Below are positions 1-6,662 of a stretch of 8,460 nucleotides of DNA, piece by piece. Below the pieces are notes generated by a model. It was given only the letters and a program-made list of their open reading frames with translations, searched no databases and was not told where the DNA came from. How positions within the stretch are numbered: position 1 is the stretch's first letter; the number at the start of each line of letters is the position of its first letter. The DNA is from Candidatus Methanolliviera sp. GoM_oil (GTDB lineage Archaea > Halobacteriota > Methanoliparia > Methanoliparales > Methanoliparaceae), in assembly GCA_902158735.1 (NCBI GenBank), contig CABGHG010000067.1, positions 1-8,460 of the forward strand, in the 5' to 3' direction. The translations under genes and the position numbers were made by a program.

Positions 1-39
1 ACTATCGAGGAAAGGATAGATTAAAGTATTGAAAATCCT

Positions 40-356
40 CTATTTTTTATTTTGCCTCATCAACTCCTTGTCGACCACCTCCAACAATTCCGATCTCATT
101 ATCTTCCCGACGTTCGTCCTCAAGACCTCGTGGAAGACGATATTCTTTGGTATCTTGTATCCCGCGATCTTTCCCCTGCAGTGCTCTCATCCCGTCTTCA
201 GTCGCTTTCTCTCCCGGATTGAGTTCAACGATTGCCGTGACGGCTTCTCCCCATCGCTCATCTGGAATACCTAGCACCGCACAATCCCTCACTCTCGGAT
301 GTCCTTATCACCTCTTCGACCTCCTCAAAGTAGACCTTCTCACCGCCTGTGTTTAT
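40..356 (-). pseudogene. C-terminal fragment of an AMP-forming acyl-CoA synthetase, frameshifted
   Basis: This is the C-terminal swivel domain of an acyl-CoA ligase (acyl-adenylate/CoA-forming family), read on the minus strand in three successive frames. Frame one, from 356, gives INTGGEKVYFEEVEEVIRT, the hinge motif of fatty/aryl-CoA ligases. After a shift near 300-305 a second frame gives HPRVRDCAVLGIPDERWGEA and on to GEKATEDGM. After another shift near 187 a third frame gives HCRGKIAGYKIPKNIVFHE, then LRTNVGKIMRSELL, which carries the expected C-terminal catalytic lysine (GK), and ends at TAG (42-40). The order and spacing match the family throughout, so the shifts are real disruptions or sequencing errors, not chance. 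Everything upstream of the hinge (ATP and substrate domain) is missing; recombinase-like and Sir2 sequence stands there instead. If real, the gene cannot make a working enzyme. The family call is very safe; the acyl substrate cannot be told. Confidence 0.85.
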
Positions 357-448
357 CGCATATCCTCTGCCTCATCCATCAGCTCCTTCGGATTCATGCC
401 CGTAAAATCTGTGTATGTCTTCATGGCGCTGAGATAGCCCTCAATCGA
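353..448 (-). pseudogene. Probable tyrosine recombinase N-terminal (core-binding) fragment
   Basis: About 30 codons joined in frame behind the Sir2 fragment read SIEGYLSAMKTYTDFTGMNP followed by KELMDEAEDMR and a TAA stop. The pattern 'single helix with YL.AMK.Y..FTG, then P.ELI.EAE' is typical of the SAM-like DNA-binding domain at the start of archaeal site-specific integrases. It belongs neither to Sir2, which should continue with a histidine and more of the NAD fold, nor clearly to acyl-CoA ligases. The last few residues (EAEDM) could equally be the RAKDM-like stretch that comes just before the acyl-CoA ligase hinge, so the 3' junction is uncertain by about ten codons. No catalytic domain follows. 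The call rests on motif recall alone. Confidence 0.45.
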
Positions 449-652
449 ACCCGGATTCGGTTCAACGGATGACCAGTCGATCGAACGCGGAGAAAGACCC
501 TTTGCCTTCCTCGTCCAGACGCCGTCTGGATCTCTGTAATCTGGCAGGCCAGATTCTGTGCTGATTCCGGCTCCGGTGAAGACCACAAGTTTTTTAGATT
601 CTGATACCCATCTCGCAGAGGTATCAACCTTATCTTCGAATTTCTCGGTCAT
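449..652 (-). pseudogene. Sir2-family NAD-dependent deacetylase, N-terminal fragment only
   Basis: The first 68 codons encode the opening of a sirtuin: the NAD-binding motif VVFTGAGISTESGLPDYR at residues 23-40, followed by DPDGVWTRKAKGL. The family normally has RGPDGVWT, so the Gly-to-Asp change before PDG is itself unusual. At VEPNPG the match ends. The next residues should include the PN.(G/A)H stretch and later the catalytic histidine, the four-cysteine zinc site and the rest of the Rossmann fold; instead recombinase-like sequence follows in frame. A full sirtuin is about 240-250 residues, so less than a third remains and no deacetylase activity is expected. The ATG at 652 has AGGA four bases ahead and lies 24 bases after the phosphodiesterase stop, so the original gene was probably the last of that operon. 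Confidence 0.85.
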
Positions 653-676
653 TTTATCCTATAAACAATTATGATA

Positions 677-1369
677 TCATTCACCATCGATGAGCCTGCG
701 TATGAAACAGGAATCGTCAGTGACGATGCCATCCACTTCCAATTCGATTACCTTCTCCAGATCTTTCCTCCTATTTATGACCCATGGATAGACGTCTATC
801 TCATTTTCATGGGCTTTTTCGACCAATTCTCCGTTTAATCTTGGATATTTCGGAAAAATAACATTTGCATTCGCATCGCGTGCCAAATTCACTGGAAAAA
901 CGGGCAAAGAGGAAATTATCACCCCAGTCTTGATCTTCGGTTCGAGTTCCTTTATCTTTAGCAATGATGGATGGAAGAATGATGAGATCGCAACTTTTTC
1001 CTCAGCCATTCCGACATCTTCTATCTCCTGCACCACTCTCTCTTCAATCCCCTCCTCCTTCATCTCGACGACCAATTCTATTTCAGACCCTTTAAAGAGT
1101 GATAGAACCTCCGAGAGCATCGAAATTTCCTCACCCTTTCCGGCATCGAGCAATTTCAGTTCCGCTGATGTCTTCTCTCTGACACTTCCAACGCCATTTG
1201 TTGTTCTCTCCAACGTGTCGTCGTGGATCACCATCACTTCACCGTCCTTACTGAGCCTGACATCGACCTCCACGGCATCTGCTCCACATGTAAAAGCCCT
1301 CTTAATACCCCTGATCGTGTTCTCTGGCTCATCCGCCCTTGCTCCTCTATGCGCTATCACCTTCATCAT
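677..1369 (-). CDS. Glycerophosphodiester phosphodiesterase (GDPD family)
   Basis: The product is a 230-residue cytoplasmic-type GDPD, a TIM-barrel enzyme that splits glycerophosphodiesters into glycerol phosphate and an alcohol, recycling polar-lipid head groups. Visible family landmarks are HRG at 7-9, PENT at 15-18, EVDVRLSKDG at 34-43 (metal-binding Glu34 and Asp36), HDDTLERTTNG at 49-59 (second catalytic His49), the ELVVEMK strand at 98-104, W196 and the closing DGIVTD at 213-218. Length is normal and no signal peptide or membrane segment is seen. I chose the ATG at 1369 because AAAGGA lies about six bases ahead; an ATG at 1384 or TTG at 1387 would add five or six residues. It follows the cysteine-rich gene after about 190 bases, on the same strand. 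AT-rich TATA-like stretches at about 1391-1410 suggest its own promoter. The natural substrate may be an archaeal ether-lipid head group. Confidence 0.92.
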   Translation of the reverse strand: MMKVIAHRGARADEPENTIRGIKRAFTCGADAVEVDVRLSKDGEVMVIHDDTLERTTNGVGSVREKTSAELKLLDAGKGEEISMLSEVLSLFKGSEIELVVEMKEEGIEERVVQEIEDVGMAEEKVAISSFFHPSLLKIKELEPKIKTGVIISSLPVFPVNLARDANANVIFPKYPRLNGELVEKAHENEIDVYPWVINRRKDLEKVIELEVDGIVTDDSCFIRRLIDGE

Positions 1370-1387
1370 CTTTCGTCCTTTCATCAA

Positions 1388-1560
1388 TTCATATATCCCA
1401 AAATAAATTTTTCATCAAATAGAGTCAAAGAACACCAAATATCTATCTAAGTAATATTTTTGGCAGAATTCTTCTGAGCATTCTCATCGTATCAATAATA
1501 TCTCTCCTTCAGATATTTTTCCCGATCTCCTCGCATCCATGAATTCTCTCACATCATGTC
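1388..1560. other. Intergenic stretch between the cysteine-rich gene and GDPD gene
   Basis: Only very short minus-strand frames occur here, for example ATG at about 1541 giving 18 codons, with no recognisable product. The part nearest the phosphodiesterase start is AT-rich and is the likely promoter region. I see no hairpin terminator or repeat. Confidence 0.4.
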
Positions 1561-1959
1561 TCATCCAAAATAATAATTATGCTCTTTCTGCTCTTTATAG
1601 CATCTTTCTTTGAATGGGCATCCTCCTTCGGTCCAACAAACGGGGTATGAAGATTCGCATTCTTCCCCCGTGTTTATATCTACTTCTTTCAGTATAATCC
1701 TCGATTCGAAGCACTCATAGCTATCCCAAGGCATTATCAGCCGCTCATTACAGTATCTAATATTTCCTTCTTTGATGCCCTCTATGATCTTCTTCATCGA
1801 TTCATCAATATGATAACTCCATGAAGGTATCTTGACTTTTTCCCCTCCAAATTCTATGGTGACCTCTTCATCTCCCTTGAATTCTCTCTTCACGTCGAAG
1901 ATCACTCGTCTTATCTTCGCATCCTTCCAATTTTTACAAGAGTAACAACAGCCCCGCAT
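1561..1959 (-). CDS. Cysteine-rich protein of unknown function
   Basis: I do not recognise this 132-residue protein. It has nine cysteines: a CCxxC group at residues 4-8, single cysteines at 70, 83 and 101, and a C-x5-C-x5-C group at 108, 114 and 120 (in CWTEGGCPFKERCY). This suggests metal or Fe-S binding, or a redox role, in the cytoplasm; there is no signal peptide or membrane segment. The middle is a charged alpha/beta region. The start is well supported: GTGATC, complementary to the archaeal 16S rRNA 3' end, ends two bases before the ATG, and the gene begins only four bases after the stop of the SixA-like gene, so the two are co-transcribed. C-x5-CP(F/M)K also occurs in the tail of the glycosylase at 6719-7480. 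Reality as a gene is likely; function is open. Confidence 0.75.
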   Translation of the reverse strand: MRGCCYSCKNWKDAKIRRVIFDVKREFKGDEEVTIEFGGEKVKIPSWSYHIDESMKKIIEGIKEGNIRYCNERLIMPWDSYECFESRIILKEVDINTGEECESSYPVCWTEGGCPFKERCYKEQKEHNYYFG

Positions 1960-1963
1960 GGGA

Positions 1964-2416
1964 TCACAGAATTTCAGGCGTCACCATCCATTGCAACGAC
2001 CAATTGCCCCCCTCATCTCGCTCCAAACAGACGACACCACCCATTTTGAAGTCTATTACCTTTCTCTCCGGATCATTCGCGAGTAGAAGTCCGGCGAGTC
2101 TGCCCAGATGGGGTAGATGGCCGACGATCATCGTGTCTTCAGATTCTTCTCTCAATCTCTCCTCCCAGATGCCAGGATCATCCAAAGGTGCGAGTCCACC
2201 CACTTCTTCTACCGATGAAGATACTACCGCATTTAATTCTTCTGCCGTTTGTCTTGCGCGTAGTTTTCCACTGTGCACGATTTTGGCTACCTCGATCTTT
2301 CCTTTAAAGAAACTCGCCATATTTCTGATATCGTTCCATCCCTTACCAGAGAGCGGACGAGTCGGGTCTTCATCCTTATCTTTTGCCTCTGCGTGCTGTA
2401 CCAAGTATAGTTTCAT
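1964..2416 (-). CDS. sixA: SixA-type phosphohistidine phosphatase (histidine phosphatase superfamily)
   Basis: The 150-residue protein is a short-form histidine phosphatase, the fold that removes phosphate from phosphohistidine in SixA. It starts LYLVQHAEA, placing the nucleophilic histidine at residue 8. The usual RHG is QHA here: the arginine before the histidine is glutamine, a variant I recall in SixA-like proteins of archaea and some bacteria. Further landmarks are DPTRPLSGKG at 17-26, SGKLRARQTAEEL at 49-61 (phosphate-binding Arg) and IVGHLPHLGRLAGLL at 97-111 with the second catalytic His100. Length fits SixA (about 160). It is the first gene of a minus-strand group with the cysteine-rich protein four bases on. 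GGAGAT lies ten bases before the ATG. A sugar- or nucleotide-phosphate substrate cannot be ruled out from sequence. Confidence 0.9.
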   Translation of the reverse strand: MKLYLVQHAEAKDKDEDPTRPLSGKGWNDIRNMASFFKGKIEVAKIVHSGKLRARQTAEELNAVVSSSVEEVGGLAPLDDPGIWEERLREESEDTMIVGHLPHLGRLAGLLLANDPERKVIDFKMGGVVCLERDEGGNWSLQWMVTPEIL

Positions 2417-2472
2417 TTATTTCTATATCTCCGTGATATTACAGAAAGTGAACCTATTTCTCTCTTTTGCCA

Positions 2473-2482
2473 CTTATATTTG
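2473..2482 (-). promoter_or_regulatory. Probable TATA box of the sixA operon
   Basis: On the minus strand the bases read CAAATATAAG, an archaeal TATA-like box about 57-66 bases before the sixA ATG at 2416. Transcription would start near 2450, leaving a leader of roughly 35 bases that contains the GGAGAT site. This is a pattern call without experimental support. Confidence 0.4.
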
Positions 2483-2489
2483 ATTCTCA

Positions 2490-2823
2490 TCTGCACACAC
2501 AATCTCTTTTCACTTCATTAACTTAATACTTCCCCCAATTCCCCATATTCTCCATCAGACCAAAGAAGAGCCGATATTGAGAAATTCAATAACTCTCTTC
2601 TAATGGTTTAAATTCTAAAAACAATATCTCCAGACTCTTTTTTTTCTTTATCTCCTCGGTTTTTTATTTTTGTGGTCCCTTTGGCTGCACATCAGATTTT
2701 ACAAACGATGGAGATTGTTAAATTTAAGAATGAACTATTGAAGTTCGCGGTAGAGATGCTTAAAGCCGCGGAAAAATCCGGTGAGGGATTTATTTTTGGG
2801 TGATCTTAAGGTATCAGGGAAAG
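2490..2823. other. Mostly non-coding AT-rich intergenic region with one doubtful small frame
   Basis: Positions 2490-2690 are pyrimidine-rich on the plus strand, with several T-runs, and hold no reading frame I can support. At 2708-2803 (plus) a 31-codon frame begins MEIVKFKNELLKFAVEMLKA and ends IFG. It looks helical and charged, but has no ribosome binding site ahead and no known match, so it may be a remnant or chance. Just before it, TTTTACAA (2697-2704) and TTGTTAAA (2715-2722) form an imperfect inverted repeat that resembles the perfect one ahead of the glycosylase gene. Confidence 0.3.
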
Positions 2824-2831
2824 TTTTAAAT
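2824..2831 (+). promoter_or_regulatory. Probable TATA box for the dienoyl-CoA reductase gene
   Basis: TTTTAAAT with an A-rich stretch just upstream resembles an archaeal BRE/TATA element. Transcription would begin near 2855, giving a leader of about 60 bases with the ribosome binding site GGAGTGA at 2903-2909, six bases before the ATG at 2916. The leader also contains an 11-codon frame (2884-2919) whose TGA overlaps the main start as ATGA. Confidence 0.4.
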
Positions 2832-2915
2832 TGATAAGGCAAAAAGAAGTTGTGTGTAGATGAGTAATCAAATCTGAGACACAATGCTCCACTACAGCCA
2901 ATGGAGTGACTACCA

Positions 2916-4859
2916 ATGAAAGAACTAAAAAACTTATTCAAGGCGATAAGGATAGGCGATATGGATCTTAAGAATAGAATAGTGATGGCGCCGATGGGTA
3001 CAGGATTTGCGTCAGAGGACGGAACAGTAAACGATAAAATGATTAATTACTTTTCCGAAAGAGCAAAAGGAGGCACAGGTTTGATAACTACCGAAGCGGC
3101 TTGTGTTGATTCCACAGGTGCAGCTGGACCACGCATGTTACGCGCGGATGATGACAAATATGTTCTCAGTATGAGCAAGTTAGCAAAAGCAATCCATGAA
3201 AATGGTGCTAAAGCATCCTTGCAATTGGTTCACGCCGGTAGATATGCACGCTCACAATTTACAGGAGTACAACCAGTGGCTCCATCTCCCATTCCATCGA
3301 GATATACAAAAGAGACACCAAGAGAGCTTGCTACGGAAGAAGTCGAGGAGATAATAGAAAAAATTGGAGATGCGGCCAGAAGAGCAAAAGATGCAGGATT
3401 TGATGCGGTAGAACTAATGGGATGCACAGGATATTTATTCAGTCAGTTTTTCTCGCCACTAACTAACAAGAGAAAAGACAGATTTGGCGGGGATATGGTT
3501 GAGGAGAGATCGACTTTCGCGGTGGAGGTCATTCATAGTATAAGAAAAAGAGTGGGTAATAGTTTCCCTATATCCTTTAAGCATAGCGTTGCGGAATATT
3601 TGCCAGGCGGATCTACGATAGAGGACTCAAAGATATTTGCCAAGAAGATAGAGGAAGCTGGCGCAAGCATGTTCCACGCGTGGGCTGGCTGGCATGAATC
3701 TCCTGTGGCAATGCTACCTATGGCTGTTGAACGTGGTGCATTCGTACATTTAGCAGAAGCGATGAAAGAGGTTATAGATATTCCAGTAATAGCGGTAGGG
3801 AGAATTAATGATTTGAAATTAGCTGACAAGATCATAAACGAAGGAAAAGCAGATCTTGTAGCTATGGGCAGAGCACATCTGGCAGATCCGCACCTCGCCA
3901 GAAAAGCCGCAGAAGGGAAATTCAAGGAAATCAGGATGTGCATTGCATGTTGTTGTTGCTTCGATAATATAATGGTGGGTATGACTACAGGTAAGCCTGC
4001 TCCAATTACATGTTCGGTAAATGCCGAGCTTGGAAGAGAATGGGAAAAGAGAGTCAATCCTGCAGAAAAGCCCAAGAATGTCCTTGTTGTTGGTGGTGGT
4101 CCTGCAGGGATGGAGGCTGCGCGAATCTCCGCAATAAGAGGGCATGAAGTAACCCTTTTTGAGAAAAAAGATAAACTTGGAGGAAATCTGATTTTGGCGG
4201 CGGTGCCTCCGCATAAAGAAGAGATTACTAATATAACAAATTATTTAACTTATCAAATGCAAGAGCTTGGAGTTAATGTAGAATTAAATAAGGAAGTTAC
4301 TCCTGAAGTTGTGTTAAATGCAAATTTCGATGAAGTAATCATTGCCGCTGGTGCACTGCCTATCATTCCAAAAGTACCCGGCGTTTATCGTGATAATGTG
4401 GTTACTGCTGTGGATGTGCTGGCAGGTAAAGTAGAAGTCGGTGAAAAAGTGGTAGTTGTGGGTGGTGGAATGATTGGCTGTGAGACTTCTGAGTTCTTTG
4501 CAGAGAGGGGCAAAAGCGCGACAATTGTTGAGATGTTAAAGCGAATAGCCCCTGATATTGGGCCAACAACGAGATGGGTCACCGTGAAGAGAATTAGGGA
4601 TAATCCAAAGATAGAGATAATAACGGAGGCAAAGCTCCTTGAGATAACGGATGCTGGTGCAGTCATTGAGAGAAAAGGTAAAAAAGAGATGCTTGAGGCA
4701 AATACCATAGTGCTTGCAGTGGGAATGGAAGCTAACAAAAAATTATCAAAGGTTTTAAAGGACAAAATTCCAAAACTACATGTAATTGGAGATTCTGTTG
4801 AACCGAGAAAAATATTAGAGGCGATCCACGATGGGTGGCAAATAGGTTGTAAGATGTAA
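2916..4859 (+). CDS. FMN/Fe-S/FAD oxidoreductase, 2,4-dienoyl-CoA reductase / 2-enoate reductase family
   Basis: This complete 647-residue flavoenzyme has the layout of FadH, enoate reductases and trimethylamine dehydrogenase. An old-yellow-enzyme TIM barrel with FMN occupies about residues 1-335 (LQLVHAGR at 102-109). A 4Fe-4S motif lies at 342-366. An FAD/NAD(P)H part follows, with Rossmann motifs VVGGGPAGMEAA at 391-402 and VVVGGGMIGCE at 513-523. Residues matching the FadH catalytic pair are present: Tyr173 in GCTGYLFSQFFSP and His260 in GWHE, which favours reduction of an enoyl or dienoyl substrate over amine oxidation. The Fe-S motif is odd: C342-x2-C345-x2-C348-x17-C366, with C346 and C347 making a run of four cysteines. 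FadH has C-x2-C-x3-C-x11-C. The start has GGAGTGA six bases ahead. It is transcribed alone and ends 180 bases from the convergent synthetase gene. Exact substrate unknown. Confidence 0.93.
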   Translation: MKELKNLFKAIRIGDMDLKNRIVMAPMGTGFASEDGTVNDKMINYFSERAKGGTGLITTEAACVDSTGAAGPRMLRADDDKYVLSMSKLAKAIHENGAKASLQLVHAGRYARSQFTGVQPVAPSPIPSRYTKETPRELATEEVEEIIEKIGDAARRAKDAGFDAVELMGCTGYLFSQFFSPLTNKRKDRFGGDMVEERSTFAVEVIHSIRKRVGNSFPISFKHSVAEYLPGGSTIEDSKIFAKKIEEAGASMFHAWAGWHESPVAMLPMAVERGAFVHLAEAMKEVIDIPVIAVGRINDLKLADKIINEGKADLVAMGRAHLADPHLARKAAEGKFKEIRMCIACCCCFDNIMVGMTTGKPAPITCSVNAELGREWEKRVNPAEKPKNVLVVGGGPAGMEAARISAIRGHEVTLFEKKDKLGGNLILAAVPPHKEEITNITNYLTYQMQELGVNVELNKEVTPEVVLNANFDEVIIAAGALPIIPKVPGVYRDNVVTAVDVLAGKVEVGEKVVVVGGGMIGCETSEFFAERGKSATIVEMLKRIAPDIGPTTRWVTVKRIRDNPKIEIITEAKLLEITDAGAVIERKGKKEMLEANTIVLAVGMEANKKLSKVLKDKIPKLHVIGDSVEPRKILEAIHDGWQIGCKM

Positions 4860-5039
4860 AATCTGGAAGATGCGGAAGCGAAAGGTGGAGGCCGCATATA
4901 AGGGATGATCCACTACCCAAGAATGATAGCGGTTTTGTCGTTCGAGCATATTTTTATGGCGGCAATAATAAAGAAAAGAGTTAAGATTTTTGAAGGATTA
5001 ATTTAGCTGAAACAACTTAAATATCGGCCAAATAAAAAA
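4860..5039. other. Intergenic region between convergent genes
   Basis: Both flanking genes end here. Two short plus frames occur (4923-5006, 27 codons; and an overlapping one ending near 4982), with no ribosome binding site or recognisable product. T-runs at about 4951-4955 and 4987-4991 could end transcription from the left, but I see no strong hairpin. Confidence 0.4.
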
Positions 5040-6470
5040 TTAAATTGTTCTTCTCCAGTTTTTGATCGTTTTATATCGGTACATTGCGCCTAATGCCTTG
5101 ACAGCGGTTTCTATATCTAAATAAACTGGATATCCATTATTTCTAAGTTCGAAACAGACTTGATCGTTGCTTTCTGAGCTCGGACCGTACACCCAGAAAG
5201 TCATCGGCTTGTCTTTGGGTTTCTCAATATCGTTCAATGTTTGAATATATAAATTCGCGGACAAGAATCCTCCAACGATAACACAGAAAATGCAGTCGAC
5301 ATTTTCATCGTTCAGCATCGCCTCGATCACTGTTTTATAGGGGGATTCACCGCTTATAGCATACAGTGGACCCAAATCCGAGGGATTTCCCACGAGCGTG
5401 GGATGAATATTAGATAATTTTTCATTCGTTTCCGTAGAAAGCTTAGCGAGGGTTAATCCGGATTCAGCCGCGATATCCATCGCCATTATGCCCGCCCCTC
5501 CTGTAAACGTAATTATACCCAATCGGTTTCCTCTTGGAAGCGGTTGGCACAAAAACGCCGTTGGAATTTCCAATAGTTCCTTGAAAGAATTGACCTGTAT
5601 TACGCCCACCTGCTTGAACGCTGATTCGTAAATTTTTTGGTCCCCTGCCAAAGAACCTGTGTGCGACATGAGTGCCTTTGCGCTCTCTTTGGTTTTTCCG
5701 GGTTTGAGAATCAGGATTGGCTTCTTTTGAGCGGCTCTTTTTGCCACATCCAAAAATCTGTGCCCACTCTTTATACATTCAAGGTGCATCGCGATTACCT
5801 TCGTCTCCGGATCATCTGCGAGATATTCCAAGAGATCGCTTTCGTCGACGTCGCATTTATTGCCTAGGTCGCAGATCTTACTGATCCCATATCTCCAATC
5901 ATCATAAGGCATTGCCTGAGGGCCAATTATGCCTGTTTGTGCGACAAAAGCGATACCTCCTTTTTTAATTTTATCATAGCCAATGAGATAAATGGCCGTC
6001 ACAAGACCAGTCGCGGTATTTACGGTGCCAACAGTATTTGGCCCAATAATCCGAATTCTCGTGTGCCTTGCGATCTCAGTAATCTCATTTTGTAACCTTT
6101 TCCCTTCCTCATCCCTCTCTGTGAAACCATCTGCTCCGATGATCACACATTTTACACCTTTTTTTACACAATCTTTTACGATCGAGAGAACTGTGCGAGC
6201 AGGCGTAATTATGATCACCAAATCGATGCTTTCTGGAATATCTTTAATGCTCGGATAAACTTTTACGTCCTGAACCTCCTCGTAAGATGGATTGACCAGA
6301 TATATCCCACCCGAATATCCAAAATTGTGCAGATTTTTCAATAATGCTTGACCACCAAACCAAGTCTGTGAAAGAGAACCAACTATAGCCACGCTCTTCG
6401 GTTCAAAAAAGGGAGAAAGATTATCCTTTCGACCGTGAGTTTTTAACTTTTTTATTTCCTGATCAATCAT
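5040..6470 (-). CDS. Acyl-CoA synthetase (NDP/ADP-forming), alpha subunit
   Basis: The 476-residue protein matches the alpha subunit of ADP-forming acetyl/acyl-CoA synthetase, which turns acyl-CoA, ADP and phosphate into acid, CoA and ATP through a phosphohistidine. A CoA-binding Rossmann domain spans about 19-150 (FFEPKSVAIVGSLSQTW, VNPSYEEVQDVKVYPSIKDI, GPNTVG at 143-148). A succinyl-CoA-ligase-like domain follows at about 170-305, with catalytic His270 in ALMSHTGSLAGD. A third domain runs from 315 to 465 (TFTGGAGIMAMDIAAESGL, NPSDLGP). Length is that of an unfused alpha subunit. No ATP-grasp beta subunit lies in the window, so a partner must be encoded elsewhere or the protein has another role. 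GPNTVG has Thr where the family usually has Cys, and VAQTG replaces SQSG. The ATG at 6470 has GGTGA six bases ahead. The acyl substrate cannot be named. Confidence 0.9.
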   Translation of the reverse strand: MIDQEIKKLKTHGRKDNLSPFFEPKSVAIVGSLSQTWFGGQALLKNLHNFGYSGGIYLVNPSYEEVQDVKVYPSIKDIPESIDLVIIITPARTVLSIVKDCVKKGVKCVIIGADGFTERDEEGKRLQNEITEIARHTRIRIIGPNTVGTVNTATGLVTAIYLIGYDKIKKGGIAFVAQTGIIGPQAMPYDDWRYGISKICDLGNKCDVDESDLLEYLADDPETKVIAMHLECIKSGHRFLDVAKRAAQKKPILILKPGKTKESAKALMSHTGSLAGDQKIYESAFKQVGVIQVNSFKELLEIPTAFLCQPLPRGNRLGIITFTGGAGIMAMDIAAESGLTLAKLSTETNEKLSNIHPTLVGNPSDLGPLYAISGESPYKTVIEAMLNDENVDCIFCVIVGGFLSANLYIQTLNDIEKPKDKPMTFWVYGPSSESNDQVCFELRNNGYPVYLDIETAVKALGAMYRYKTIKNWRRTI

Positions 6471-6478
6471 TTCTTTTC

Positions 6479-6539
6479 ACCGCCAATTTTTCCTCATCAG
6501 ATTCATTTAAATATTTCCCATATAAAATATTTTGGCGGT
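6479..6539. repeat. Inverted repeat flanking the synthetase promoter
   Basis: ACCGCCAA (6479-6486) and TTGGCGGT (6532-6539) are perfect inverted copies 45 bases apart, GC-rich in an otherwise AT-rich stretch. They bracket the TATA-like boxes of the minus-strand synthetase gene, and the proximal arm overlaps its GGTGA ribosome binding site. They could be paired operator half-sites; eight bases is short enough for chance. Confidence 0.4.
6504..6530 (-). promoter_or_regulatory. TATA-like boxes of the acyl-CoA synthetase gene
   Basis: Minus-strand AAATATTTAAATG (6516-6504) and ATATTTTATATGG (6530-6518) are archaeal TATA-like sequences 34-60 bases before the ATG at 6470. Either would give a short leader of about 10-25 bases that still holds the GGTGA site. 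Confidence 0.45.
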
Positions 6540-6630
6540 TTAACTTCTCATATAAAAAATAAAAAAATTGTAAAATTCTGTCGCAGACGATAGTCTAAAC
6601 AGGGGTTTTTGCCGTTTTTACGATCTAAAA

Positions 6631-6639
6631 TTTTATAAA
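6631..6639 (+). promoter_or_regulatory. Probable TATA box of the uracil-DNA glycosylase gene
   Basis: TTTTATAAA preceded by A-rich bases is a good archaeal TATA match. Transcription would start about 25 bases on, near 6660, right at the edge of the palindrome at 6663-6687, and leave a leader of about 60 bases. Confidence 0.45.
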
Positions 6640-6662
6640 CTAATATTTTCAAAATGCTTATG

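Noticed and set aside
440..465. GGGTTCGATTGAGGGC on the minus strand at the Sir2/recombinase junction resembles a tRNA T-arm, a usual integration target.
   Set aside because: The 3' side of the stem does not pair and no acceptor, anticodon or D arm is found nearby, so it is most likely chance.
930..1406. A 158-codon plus-strand frame opposite the phosphodiesterase gene.
   Set aside because: The minus strand carries the full set of GDPD motifs; the plus product is low-complexity serine-rich.
3533..4897. Long minus-strand open frames opposite the reductase gene (up to 180 codons).
   Set aside because: They are antisense shadows: the plus strand encodes a complete family match with all motifs, and the minus products are serine/isoleucine-rich without any motif.
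6579..6601. Small dyad AGAC-GATA-GTCT with outer TGT/ACA, briefly considered as a CRISPR repeat or attB-like site.
   Set aside because: Only one copy exists, the stem is four bases and the outer parts are unevenly spaced; no array or spacer pattern follows.
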